Part shown: positions 26,801 through 39,811 of the stretch, in pieces | How the letters are laid out: each line of letters begins with the position of its first letter | How positions within the stretch are numbered: the first letter of the stretch is position 1 | From: Agelaius tricolor | Taxonomy: Eukaryota > Chordata > Aves > Passeriformes > Icteridae | Assembly (NCBI GenBank): GCA_023055355.1 | Contig: JALJCS010000001.1 | Location: 69,605,381-69,669,380 of the forward strand | Length of the DNA: 64,000 bases | Direction: 5' to 3' | Notes under the pieces: model-generated | The model's database searches: none | Told to the model about the DNA's origin: nothing | What the model saw: the letters and a program-made list of their open reading frames with translations, nothing else | Position numbers and translations under genes: made by a program

Positions 26801-28003
26801 CAAAGTTGCACAGATATTCATAATTCACTATGAAGTCCTTCCCAGTGTCTTTCTGTCTAAACTGCATTGTGTGGTGTTACAAGAAGGGAATGTATCGTAA
26901 CTGAGACACAGATTTTTAGTAGCATTTTACCTCAAATTAGGTACGATGGATTTTAAATTTTAGAGGAACATTAGGTTAAAGTACTATTCAAATATGATGC
27001 TGTGTTCATTTACTAATAAATTGTAGTAGTTGCAGACCCTTTTTATGTTCCAGCTGCTATCTTGTAATAGAAGATGTCAAGTACACTGGAGTCTTTCAAT
27101 TACTAGGACAATATAGTAATTTCTTCCTTCTAAATTCAAACTTAAGTCAGCCAAATCTTCAAACTGATTTACTTCTGCAGAAGACCTAAAAAAGTAATAT
27201 TGGTATTATGTTTCATTTACCTGTTCTGTTTAAAGTTTATAAAGCAGGAAAACCATAGACAGTGATTTACCACATCCCTGGGGCTGTCCATGTAGTTCTA
27301 GGTAGGGCTGAAATGCACATTTGTCAAAGGTGTTTATGGTGATGCATGGACATAACAATCATATCACATAAAGGTGCATCACTAATAGACGTTGTTAGGG
27401 TAGGTGGTAGATTCAATCATGATGCAAATAAGTAGCTTCACTGTGTCACCCAAATTTTCACATTGTTGGCTTCCACCTGTCTGCTGTAATGAAAATACAG
27501 TTTCTCAAGTTCCTCGTTTCTTTTTGTCTCAGGCTTAGATTGATGCTTGTCTTTGCAACACTTGTCTCAAACTTGCTGTCTTTTGATTTCCACAGCTGTG
27601 GATTTGGTTCTGCCCAATATTCCTTTCTGATTACATCTTTCCAGTGCTTTTAGAATGACTTCCCTTAGCTCCACTCTTTATGTCCATAAGAGTTACATCT
27701 CTTCAGTCCTTGTGGTCACCCTCTCTCCTGCAGTAGCATGTTTCTAGATGAGATGGTTTTTAACATAAATCTGACCAAGAGTTTGTGTTTGTGGCTCCTG
27801 CTTATCCCTTGTACCTTATATTATCATTTTTGACCTCCTGTAGTTGTAGTGGAGCACCACTGCAAGTCTAGCATAGCTAGAAGAGAGCTCTCATTCTTGA
27901 TGTGGTGTGTTGGACTCCTAGAGCCAACATTTCCTTGGTCTCTCTCGTGCTGCTGAAGCACTGGCTGCTGTGGCATGCAGCCTTGACAGCCAGAATGTAA
28001 CAA

Positions 28004-28078
28004 AGAGCAAGTCTCACAAGGAGCTGCTGAGGGAACTGGGCTTGTTTGGCATGCAGAAAAGGAGGGTCAGGGTTAGGG
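28004..28078 (+). mobile_element. CR1 LINE fragment, sense
   Basis: The sequence around AGAGCAAGTCTCACAAGGAG and GCTGAGGGAACTGGGCTTGT, followed by a GGCATGCAGAAAAGGAGG block, matches a conserved CR1 segment near the end of ORF2 (leading into the typical GAGAAGAGGAGGCTCAGGG). Only this short internal part is recognisable. It is much diverged, and the borders are uncertain; flanking sequence back to about 27940 may belong to it. Confidence 0.7.
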
Positions 28079-28476
28079 AAAGAAAGAAAAATAAGAAAAC
28101 ACTTCCTGCATGATAAAAAAAAAAGCATCTAAATTATTTCATTTGCTGGAAAAGTGGAATACATTTAAGCGCTATGATATTCTTTAGATTTCTTGTCTTG
28201 ACAGATATCTGTATAGTCAAAAGATAATATAATTTTTAATCAGTATTTTATTTCCCCTAAAACATTGATTTTAGGGAAAATAAAATCATCTTGAGAATCA
28301 TCTTGAGACTTTTTCTGTAGGGTGAAATAATAGAAGACTCATTTCTCCCAAATGTGCCTTGGAATGTACTCTATTTGCAATTTACCATTAGAAATTGATT
28401 CTTGGCAATGTATATACTAGTGCTGCAGATGTAAGCAATTTCCAGATAAAACAGAAATCATTCTGGTGACTACAGT

Positions 28477-28491
28477 GGGGGGGCGGGGGGG
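28477..28491 (+). repeat. G7-C-G7 run, G-quadruplex motif
   Basis: Seven G, one C, seven G on the + (transcribed sense) strand. Four runs of three G with single-base loops can be drawn, the most stable class of quadruplex motif by general rules. It lies about 830 bases upstream of exon 3. Confidence 0.7.
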
Positions 28492-28653
28492 AAGTGATTC
28501 CATAGAAATTATGTTTTTGGGAGTACTGCTTCGCAACTCCTCCTGAACCTGGTTTAATCTGGCAGAAGGATGACTTCAGCAGCAGTGCCTGCTTTAATAT
28601 GTTAATTAGTGATGAGACCTAGTTTTCTTTCAATAAGAAAACTATTAATAATT

Positions 28654-28711
28654 TCTTTCAAGCAATAACTATCAATAAGTTCAATAACTATCAATAATGT
28701 CTTTCAAGCAA
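28654..28711. repeat. Compound short tandem duplication
   Basis: CAATAACTATCAATAA occurs at 28663-28678 and 28682-28697, and TCTTTCAAGCAA occurs at 28654-28665 and 28700-28711. The nested order suggests two successive slippage duplications. Confidence 0.85.
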
Positions 28712-29186
28712 TTGATAAATATGGGATTATTTTCAGATTACAGAATAATAGTTGAAACAACCAGTAGTAAACCCATTTTGGCAAACTTTTCTTTGAAAAT
28801 GCCCTGTTTTCTGAGAACAACAACCTGTGAACTTTAGGGCAAGTGAGGTAGGGATCCAAAGCAAAAGAAAACTATTGATAATAAAATAACTATGTGGTGA
28901 TCAAGAACTGTGTTGTCCAGACAAAGAACTGGACCAAGCTTCATTCTGGCATCCTCAAATCCTGATGTTCACCTTTGATAAGAAAACAGTTATACTTGTG
29001 TGTAATTACTTTTTTTAAGAAACATACTGATGGCAAGCAGGATGAATAGGTGGGATGGGCAGCTCTGTGCTGAGTGTGGGACAGAGAAGGGTAGGTAGTG
29101 ATGGGCAGCTGTGCTGTTAGAACAGCAGCCTGTGCCACAGAGGCTGTGTGTATCCTGATGTTGATGCTTGGAAGATAATGTGGTGA

Positions 29187-29498
<312 letters not shown>

Positions 29499-31012
29499 TG
29501 ATGTGCCTTCATATAGGCAGAGATGCATTAATTTCTTACTCTGTAATTAAGGGTCTAACTGATAATCCTGTTACTTTTACACTTTAAAGCCTGCCAAAGA
29601 CTACATAGATTTTTTTTTTTGGAGTCAGATTGGGTTTTGAAGTGAAAAGGATTCTTCTGCAAGCTTTAATTGGAGTTAAAGAAAGCATTCCTAAATTGAG
29701 ATCTTCTAAAACTGTGTTTGGAAATGTATTTAATACTTTTTTCCCTGACATTTTGCACATACACACGCAAGAAACAAAGGAGAGTGACTGCTTTGATGAG
29801 TCCTCTCACTGAGAGTGACTGCAAGGGACTGACATTCAATCATCTATATTTTAAACAGACAATTTGTGACAGTATGAGTGGAAATAAAATAACAAGTAAG
29901 CCAATTGGGCCTATTGATGGACACTCATTATATGGAAGAGGAGTAGAGACTTAGATGTTTGTTTTTAAGTTTCTAGCAAAATATGATAGGATTTGGTTTA
30001 GTCTGTTGTAGAGGTGGACATCAATGACATTGGGACTTGAACTGGAAAATATTCAAGCTCCACATCTGTTGATAAGATGTGAGTTACTTGAACCTGGATT
30101 TGTATTTAAATCTGAAAAATATCAAACACCAAGTGTAACCAATATGTTTATGATTCCTTTGAAATACTGGCAAGGAGAGGAAGTGGTAATATGAATTCCA
30201 GTATTACTTTTGAAGGCTTCAGTAATACAGGTGTTGCTATTACAAATGTTAGTGAGACATTGCTCAATTTCTTCATTCTTCACTCTTGAGCTTGTAAATG
30301 ACCCAAGATTTTAATTGGACAGAAAGTAAACTTAGGCCATTCAAAAAGACACTTCTGTCTCAGAGAATGTAAAATCATGGTAATTTGTTCCCCTTCAAAT
30401 GTTTGAACTATTTAATTTATTTCTCTTATGGGCTAGCAGGTTTGTATTTTGCAAGTTTTGTTCATCAAAGTTCAGTGGACATTGTGAGTTTGTGTATTTC
30501 ACATAACTGGTGGTAGTGATGATGAAGAGAAGTGCATCAGCTAAATCTCTGTATGACAGACTTTATTTCTGCATTAAATGAGTTTACTCATTTTATGGAA
30601 CAGTTATAGCAAACACATTTTACTGCTGCATTTATTGCCACCTTTTTTCCTAACCTTTTCCTTTTGATTTTACTTTGGGCGTGTGGTTTTTGCACTACCT
30701 AGTAATTTTTCACATCATTTAACAGCTTTAGAAGAAGAATCATTGCAGTTTGATGTTCTTGCCACCCCTCCCATATGGCTGGGTATTGGATATAATCTCA
30801 GTGAAGTTAATTATTTTCTATTATTGAAGACTGAAATGTTTGTTACAATGAGGTACTTGATATGAACTGGTCTCCCACTTCCTAACTCGTTTGTTTTTAT
30901 TTTTCTTCTATGGGACATGCTACACAAGTCATTTCTCCTTTCCTGTATAATTGCCCATGTTTCCTTGCTTCTTAAGCCTTTGCCAGGAATTTTTTCCTCC
31001 CTTGCATAAAGT

Positions 31013-31430
31013 TTGCCATGTTCAAGGCACTCTTGGTTCTGGCTTAACCTTGGTCCTCATTTCCTTTACTGTCAGCACTTCCCAAGCATCGCTCTTAATT
31101 CCCCTTTTGTCTGTTTTGCTCACTCCCAACTTTGTGTCTTTTTCCACGCTGCCTCCTACACATGGAACAGCCTCCCAATTAACGTACGTAAAGATCCTTC
31201 ACTATCCTCCTTCAAAAACCTCCTGAAAATCCACTTATTTTGTAACGCATTTCAGTAATACCAACCACTTGTCATTCTGTCTGTGTTGTGTTGTGTTTTG
31301 CATTTCCTGTGCTTTACAGCTTGTGCCCTTTCAACTCTCTGGGGTAGAAATTTTAGTAGGGATTTAGCACTGTTTTTTAAAATTGCTTAGCACCATGTGC
31401 TTTGCCAGCACTACATAAAGACAAAATAAG
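31013..31430 (+). mobile_element. Ancient L2/CR1-superfamily LINE 3' tail with open C-terminus
   Basis: The frame ending at 31258 contains HAASYTWNSLPINVRKDP followed by SLSSFKNLLKIHLF. This is the hallmark C-terminus of L2/CR1-L3-type ORF2 proteins (general form: A-x-LWNSLP...PSLSSFK..LKTHLF). A 3' UTR-like tail follows. It has CTCTGGGGTAGAAATTTTAG and TTTAGCACTG, then TTGCTTAGCACCATG, which recall the GCCTAGCACAATGGGG-type tails of amniote L2/MIR-related elements. The last 40 or so codons and their terminal stop are intact, although the element is old. The upstream part of the frame is not recognisable. The assignment within the superfamily is uncertain. Confidence 0.7.
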
Positions 31431-31812
31431 TCTATTTATCACAGATATATCAGTTTATGAAGATTTAAGTTTTGGAATGGAAGGTGTGCTGTCACTAGAG
31501 ACATGTAGTTTTCCAGAGACAAATGTTTTCAAATGTAGGTAGCTTAGAGTTACTTAACAAAATAAGTATGGAAACTGTTTCTGTTCAAAGCTGTCCAGCT
31601 TTTAGTAACACCTATTGGCTTCAGTGAGAAGAATAAATGCTCATCACATTCAATCACTAGATTAATTAAAATCATTATATTTTTCAGCTTCTGTACTGGA
31701 AACATTTGGCAAGAGATGAATCAACTATATCAGATGCTATGCTATTCTGTTAATTTTCTAGTACTGAAAAAAAATGTCCTGTTCTAAAGGGTTGGTGCTA
31801 ATTAAACTTATT

Positions 31813-31845
31813 AAAAAGTTCTTCCATGGTGAGCAAGAACTTTTT
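31813..31845. repeat. 11-bp inverted repeat followed by a T run
   Basis: AAAAAGTTCTT at 31813-31823 pairs perfectly with AAGAACTTTTT at 31835-31845 around an 11-base loop; the T run continues to 31850. It looks like a terminator hairpin but probably arose by chance in AT-rich DNA. Confidence 0.6.
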
Positions 31846-34015
31846 TTTTTACTTCTCATTTAATTCCCAAGGATGAAACTGCTCAGATATGAAATTTTAT
31901 ATTAATAATGGTCTGTAACTTCTACTGATACCATTACCAAGGAATGTAGAAACTTTGCTAGTTTGAACTGCTTTAGGCAAGTATTGGGGAACACTGATTA
32001 TGCTGTTCTTAACTATAAAGATAGTAATCAGTTTTAATAACTAATCCTATCAAAGATACTTTCTCTTCTTATCTCTCAAGTTACATTATACAAAACAGCA
32101 CAAAACCATGAGATTACCATGCAGACTATCTAAGACTATAGGAATTCTTTTGACAAATTGATTTATAACTAGTTTCCTTTGATTACCAGAATTCTTAGTG
32201 TAATACACAACGCTATGATTTTTCTTCGCTATTTGTCTCTGCCAAAGAAAACTGGTAAAGTTCTCAGGCTGTAGGATGTTAACTTTTTATTTTTAAAGGT
32301 CAGAATTTGTTTTCAATGCCAGAATTCCTGTTGTCTTATCAGCAAAAGAATAACTTCTTTTTTTATTGAACTTTGATGAATATTCTTTATCACTCTAGTC
32401 TTATACTTCTAGACAGTATACCGCTGTCCAGAACTTCCTGCATAAAGCTAGTGCATTTAAAGACATTATTCAAATTTATATCAAATGTTTTAAATGCATG
32501 ATGATTACTAAAATGGGCTTCAGGAAAAGTTTGATACAAATGTCCTGGAGATGAAGTTTTTTTGTCAACCTAGTTACTTTTAGCCACTGTAGAGGTTACA
32601 ATATTTAGAACTTTTTTTTTGGTTCCCTTTAAAAGCAGATTTCTAATATTGAAAGTATTTGCTAAAGCACATGTTTTTAGTAGCACAGATGAACACACAT
32701 TTGATGACTTCAATTTCATAGTCTCTATACTTTAAGCAGGATTTTTTTATTCTAACCAACATTTTTATTATAATTAAAAAAAACTTTTTGCATTGACAGG
32801 TTATCTATATACCTTTTCCTAGTTATGGTACCGAGTTAATTCCCAGACTCGTTTAGTATGTCTATATAAAGTCAAATTTTTACAATCCCCTTTTCTGGAA
32901 ATATATGTTGTAATTTAAATAAGAAGCTTCTGGATGGGTTTGATCTCATTCTGAAAAAGGGTGACATTTTTATCATAGTAAAAATGTGTTAAATGTGTTT
33001 TATAGCAACAAAAACCACTTCTGGTTCTTAATAAGTAAGTACATAAATAATTAACTATGATTTGGTAATATTGAATGTGATGATACATTCAGTATCCCAG
33101 ACCAGTTAAACCATGATCTGTGCATTTTTTATGTTTGGTTGAATGTTTCTCTCTTACTATTATGTTCCAGTGATCTCTAACAACTAAATCCTTGCCAACA
33201 AATGCTACTGAGAAATGGAGTAAAATTAATCTTGGAATTATTGTTGATAATAATAAAAATATATGGGCAAGACTTGCTTTGTTTTATACGAATTACTTGT
33301 TATGTACATGTTCTGCTTTTAAAAAATGTAGGGTAGAGATTTTTAGCCCAGTCATGAGTACCTAAAAATAATCATCAAATAATGGAAAGGAGAAACTCTT
33401 CTTCCTACATGTGAATTTCATAGCACTACTTGATGCTCTGTCTACCAATAAATGTACTTTATTTCAGCTAACAACATTTTGAATAATCTTTTATGATAAA
33501 TTGGGAGAGTGTTGCATACTGATGTGTACAATAAACCTGTACATTTGTTCAATTCCATGAACGTTGTCTAACAGCTGAGTTTTAACATATTCCTTAAATA
33601 TGGTATAATCAGTTAGAATTCTTTCTTCAACAGGCTTCAGTTTAGCTCTAAATCATACACATAATTCAGATGCTAGTTGATGACAAATATCTTTATATAC
33701 ATAAAAATACTTTTCTCAATGTAACGTGTTTTTTAATATTTTGATTTTCTAAGCCATGTATACACTTCTGGTGTAATTCAGGTGATTTTGCCAGGTGGTT
33801 TTTCATGCAGTTTTTCCTGCAGTCTTCTCTCTTATATACATATGTATGAGTATAGGCTGGAAGAAGAATATAAGGTTTGTGGAGACACAAGGGAATGGGC
33901 TGGCATAGGTCTTTATGTCATGATTGATTCCTTCCAAGTGAAATGGATGGGGTTTTTTGACCATCAAAGTCATGGTTGAATTTCTTGCAGAGCAGTGCCA
34001 TTCCTTGACCATAGC

Positions 34016-34084
34016 TCTTTGTCATATTCTCAAAACATACACTTGCTTTTTCTGCAAGTGTATGTTTTGAGAATATGACAAAGA
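34016..34084. repeat. Perfect 31-bp inverted repeat with 7-base loop
   Basis: The left arm at 34016-34046 and the right arm at 34054-34084 are exact reverse complements over 31 bases, separated by TTTTTCT. The arms contain ATTCTCAAAACATACACTTG and its complement. Pairing stops at both ends, so the structure is sharply bounded. No target duplication or known MITE terminus is obvious. Such perfect short palindromes commonly arise by template switching during replication and decay quickly, so it should be young. In the CDK19 pre-mRNA it would form a very stable hairpin. Confidence 0.95.
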
Positions 34085-36734
34085 CTTTTATGAATTTGAG
34101 GGTAGTTTATATGGACTCATTTTCTGCACCACAAAGCATGAGAAGTGGAGGAAACAACAGGTAGGAGCAGGCCTCAAAACAAAGGCAAGGTTCAAAAGCA
34201 TAAGTGTGTGAAAAACTCAAGTGAACAGAGTGGTGTATTTCACTTTTATGTGTACTGAAAGGGTAGCTGAATTCTGATGATTTTTCTTAACATTGTATGA
34301 AGTTATTTTGCAATATTTAGGGCTGAAAGATACTATAAGACGTAGAAAGATGCAGGCAAAACTTAGAAAAATTATATGGGATCTATTTGTTGGGATGTGT
34401 TTGATCTGTGTCTCAAAACTTAGATATTTAAAGCAAGCTGGCATAGGCAAAAGTTGATGTATTAAAGTTCCTTTCCTTGTTACTAAAAACGTTCACCCCT
34501 TGTCACTTGCAATAGGGCCTTTCATTAGGCAGTTTGGTTAATGTCATTTTAAAGAAGATACTGATGATAGCCATGCACTGGCAGCATTTAGAGGGAACAA
34601 GCATGCTTTTTTCCCCTTCTCTTTTGAAGGACAGTTAATGTTAATTGCTGTGATGTTTCCAAAATTGGAAACTAAAGTGGTTGCTCTAGAGGTACTTCTA
34701 TCCACTTCTGTTTTGATTTTATTTTACTTGTGATAAGTACATTGACAGAATTTTGTTACTTTCTAAAAAACTCTGATGTCTGAAATGAATCGTAAGTGTA
34801 GGCATATCAAACTATGCTTTATTTTTGAAACATTGGGTGTTTTGCTCTCTCTTTTTGAAAATCATGGAAAAAATGCATGGTTAGTTTTTACGCCACCTTA
34901 AGATTTTGATTTGTTCTTTCATACCCTTTTTGAATGCTTTACATTTAAAGTAAATGTAGTATTTTGAGGTGGTTTTGTGTTAAAAATGAGACTGGAAGTC
35001 GTATAAAATAAATCCTCTTGGCCTTAGTACAGATTTTACATGTATCCATGCTTCCCTGTCCTCAATATTAAAACGTAACTTTACTTTTGATTGGCACATT
35101 GACATAATTCTGTTTTGTTCTCAAAGGCTGGATTAGGGATTGGATAGAATGCAGAGTTTTTGCTGAAGCGTGGGAGCACAAGCAGTTTGCTTCAGCAGGG
35201 AGAGGCATCTGCATTGGCACGGTTGCATTTCAGTTTGAAGGAGATGCATGTAATTTTCAGCAAGCTTTGCCTTAAGCAGTAGAACTCAAGTAGTCAGGTT
35301 TCCTAGAGGCTTGTATCTATGGATTATCTCATGTATGTTGAGGTGGGAATTCACTGTAACTTCATTTAGTCAGACATGCATGACATCCCTCTGTTAGCTG
35401 GCTTCCTAGTTTTGTGAAGAGTTTCTAGGTCCAACTTGTTTGTTTGCTTGTTTTAACCTCTGTCACACTGAACAGCAGTTCTTGGAATTGGGAATGGGAT
35501 GACACAAACATAGACAGACTTGGAAGCAGACTAAAATTAGGATCTTATTGAATGCTCACTTAACTGCTAGGTAAATCCTAGGGATTTGAATTTGCTCTGT
35601 GTTGTTATGCATTATGTTTGCCTTGTTTGTGGTGGAGAATTTAGAAAATGCACATAGTTCTTCACCAGCCAGCTTTCAAAGCAATTTCAATGCACTAGGT
35701 AACATAGAAGGCAGTCAAACTCCTAGATTGAATATTGTTTATTTCCAAATGTCTAGCTCTGTTTCTCCTCTTCATTTTTTATCATTTATATGGTCTTGCC
35801 TTTGCAAGAGCTAAAATCATCTTACTGAAATAATGTGGTTTGTCCAGTTTTTGTTGCAATTTTATTACATTTTTTAAAGTTGAAAATTGGGAATAGCAGT
35901 TAGTAAGTAAAACCAATAGTCCCAGATATTGCAAGCAGCAAATTAAACCTTCCTTGCTTTCTTAGGCTTCTGTTGAATGTGTACTTTAATGTTGGTCAGT
36001 GAAGTATTGATTTAATTTAGAATAAGGACTTAAAATCATTTCTACAAAGTTGCTGTCTTGTTTAAATTAAAACCAAAATTTGTACAAGCAATAGAAAAAT
36101 TTTTACATTATATTTAATAGTGAATACCTAATTGGCTCACACCATTTTTGGACTCCAGTCAGTGGAAGCATGTTTTTAAGATTTAGGAATCAGAAATATG
36201 GATGCACAGAAAGGGAAAATGGCTGCTTCTGCTGAATAGATTTCAATATTGCTTGGAGTTACATTTACCTCTTATGTCATATGTTTTTCTTTTGTTTTGA
36301 AAGATTTTAAGTATATTAGAAGAGAGCTTGCAGTGTTCTAATGAAGTAATTAAAATGAATTTATGTCTGCATAACATTGTGGATGGGTTTCTGTTCTGTA
36401 GCATGCAACATGGTATAGTGTGGATTGACAATAACTTTCCTCATTAATTTTGCCCAATGTTGCTGGGTGCTTTCCAGCCTTTTTGGCCAAGTGATCTGTC
36501 AGGATATGTGAGTTATCTTTAAGGAGGTGCACTGAAAAAAAGACATGGGGAATACTGAAGCTTTTTGAAGCTCTGCTTATTGTTTTGTTACAAACATGTC
36601 TCTGACTTGCCTGGATTGTGGAAGTCCTCATGTTTTGTCCTTAATGGCTATTCATTAGTGGTAAGATTCAGCAGAGAACTTGAGTATACCTAAAGGTTAC
36701 AAGCTGCAGTGTCCAAGTGCACTGCATGCTTCCT

Positions 36735-36750
36735 AGAGAGAGAGAGAGAG
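36735..36750. repeat. (AG)8 microsatellite
   Basis: Eight AG units in a row, within intron 3. Confidence 0.9.
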
Positions 36751-38878
36751 GCACAACATGCTTCATACCTGTCATGGTTCAGATTTATACTTAACTCACA
36801 GGACAGTCTTAATTTTGTGCTATTCAGCAAAAAGGTATATTGAATGAGAGAAGTGTAGTTTTGAAGTCTAGTAGTTAATTCAGTTTTCTGGGAAATGGGA
36901 AATGCAGGCTGTAGTTCCTGTAAATTATTCCATGCCTTTATTAGGTCTCAGGTTCTGGCTGTTATGTGCTGTAATTGAAGCAGGGTCTGTTTGCTCTTCT
37001 ATTTCTTAGATGGATGCTGCCATTAAAATTGGTGTTTAGTGTTCGTTGGGTGCATTGTTCTTTCTTCATATGGCTAGTTGCTTACAAGAAACTGGATGAA
37101 CTATTTTTTAGGCATTTTTTCAGTGTAGGGCTTGGTCACAAACACTGTAGACTCATTCCAATGTCATGGGGCAGATCTAGCTTTTCAGTTCCCTACACTA
37201 CTTGGCCCTGCAGTATATTTTTAGCTTTTGTTCAGTTCTAAACTGTGATGATTGTGATCTTTTGGATATAAACTTCCATAGAGTAAGCTGGCAACAACAG
37301 GTTTTATTTGCTTTTGCAGGAAATTGGATTTTACCTAGTGGTGATATTGCTTGCTTCTAGCAAAACTATCCATTTTTATTCACTTCTGCAATTCAATAAC
37401 CCTTTCAAGAAAGGACCTTGTTTCCTTAACCTTTCTAACTGGGAGCCACATGGGGGGGGCAGGGACAGAAATCCAATGGCATCAACCTGGTGCTGTCTCA
37501 CTCCCCACTTCCAGAGGTACCAGAGCAGCTGAGGCAGAGCCAGAGGCAGATGTGTTGTTCCTCTGCAACACATCTGGGGTTAATTGTGTCCTCTTCTGTC
37601 TCATGAGACTCCTTCATTTTCTCTGTGCCTAAGGACTAATGTTTTGTGTGGGTAGTAGATGATTTTTAGATGGGTGTAGCAATCCCTTCTAGTGATTATG
37701 TGCACCTTGAAATAGGGCAGGACTGGATTTATAGGCCTCTGAGTATGACCTTTGCCTGTTGGTTCCTCTGTATTTTTCCTTTGTCATTTTCTGCATTAAT
37801 AAATATACTAATTTGTGAGTTTATGGTATCATTCCTGCTTTATAAATCATATTGTAATTACACATGAAGGTTGCTATCTGGTGAGCATTGTGTAGTACTA
37901 GGGACTCCTAGTTGAGGTAGAGACTGAATCTTCTTGTGACATCACAAGAAAAAATTTTCTAAGGAAATAAAGAAAGCATTAAAGCATTTCAATATAGTTT
38001 CCAGAGTGATTGCACAACTAAGGATCAGGTACTAAGAGCTTGTCTTGTTTATTGATCCTCATGAATATATTAAAAACTGACAATCCTGTAAATTTCTACT
38101 GCTTTTTAGTACACAGCCATGAATACTTTACATTTACTGGTGGAAGGCTCTGTGGGAACATTGTTGGTAGGGAGTAAGCAGGCTATTTGGATTAATTTGG
38201 TGTTTTCTGCCTTTCTTACTTCTCTTTAAACACTACTGTTTACACTTTTGCTAAGTACAGTTTGACAGTGGCTAAAATACTGGTGACAGCCAGAGGTAGC
38301 ATTTACCATGAGTAAACATTAACTCATTACCATTGTCATTGGGAGCAGTAGTGACAAACTGGGTGGGGAGTGGGATTGGTGGAGGAGAGAGCAGTGGTCT
38401 AATTAAAACACAGCCTTTGGTTACCTCTTTAACTTGGGAAGGGAGAAGATCTTCAGCTAGACAAATCCTATTTTAAAAATTGGGTAATTAATAGTCCTGC
38501 TCTTGCATTTTGTATTGTTTTCAGTAAAAATGCAAACTGCCTTTATCATTTCCACCTTTCAAAAGACACATAATTGAAAACTATTTTGTTATTTGAGGTG
38601 TTTCATTGAATTGCCTTCAAAAAGGAGATTTCCCCCCCCCCATCTGAATGAACATATTTAGTCATTTGCTGAATGACCATATATTAAGATTGGATTTGTG
38701 CCCTGCATAGCCCCATCTTTCTGAGGATTGAAAAGGTAGAATGGCCTGACTCTAGTTTATTTCTTGTACTTTGTAGCAAAACCAGACCTAACCCATCATC
38801 TCCACATTGATCTTAGAATTAATTAGTTTGTGACTATTTAATGATCTCTAAGCAATCTTTCAATTTTTTTTTTTTTTA

Positions 38879-39298
38879 TTCCTTCAACTAATACTGGGGT
38901 TCTTTACTGCATTCTCTGTTTTCAAGTGGTGTTTGTCCTCTAGTGGGCAGACTGACTTCTGTAATCAAAGAGCCACCAGCTTGTTATCATCAGTGAAGTA
39001 TGCAGCCATAAATTGGGAGCAAGAAGATAACCATTTTTAGATGTTTGAACATGATCTCACTCAAATGCTGTGGTGTGGGGTTTTAGGAGTTATACTTTCC
39101 CCCTTCAAATATTTATTAAAATATTTATTTAATCTGTCTACTGGGATCCTGATTTTGGGAGGAATAGTAGTTGCAACTATGCTAGCCTGGGTGTTTTTGA
39201 AGAGGAGGAGGGAAAGTCTCTATGAAAGCAAAGAGTGTGGTCCTCCTACTGGTAGATACTCCTGGTTTGAAAGGTTCTGGTCTAGCTGCCAAGGGTAA
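38879..39298 (+). other. Orphan reading frame with predicted membrane segment (unproven)
   Basis: From 39041 an ATG opens an 85-codon frame: a hydrophobic stretch at about residues 10-30, a second one, GILILGGIVVATMLAWVF, at about 36-53, then the basic stop KRRRE and a short tail ending at the stop at 39296-39298. Upstream, the same frame is open back to 38879 apart from one TAG at 39038-39040. The ATG directly follows TTTTTAG, and the frame runs to GG-GTAAGA near 39294, so it has the outline of an exon. One membrane pass plus a basic stop and short tail is a common plan in cellular and viral surface proteins, but I recognise no family. T-rich DNA often gives hydrophobic frames, so chance is a serious alternative. 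Confidence 0.25.
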
Positions 39299-39592
39299 GA
39301 GGATGCCATATAGGGAGAAGGGAGGAAGGAGAATGTCTAAGACCCTTTACTGGAGGTAAGTAGCCAGTATTTAGATATTCACAAAAACTTCAAGGCTGTT
39401 CTTTGAAGCAATTCAGAGAATAAAAACAATTTTAAGCGAATTGTGAGTGCATCACTATTACTTTAATTCCAAAGTTCAACTTTGTATCTCATTCCATTAT
39501 TTAGTGTTAGTAGTTAAAATATCCCAAAACACCCAACCTTCTCACCTATCTATCACCTAACTTTCTTCGTGTTCTACTTGTTTTATTTCTAG

Positions 39593-39811
<219 letters not shown>

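Noticed and set aside
31813..31850. Hairpin plus T run as a transcription terminator
   Set aside because: Intrinsic terminators are a bacterial feature; in an AT-rich bird intron an 11-bp hairpin is readily explained by chance, and no Pol III gene precedes it.
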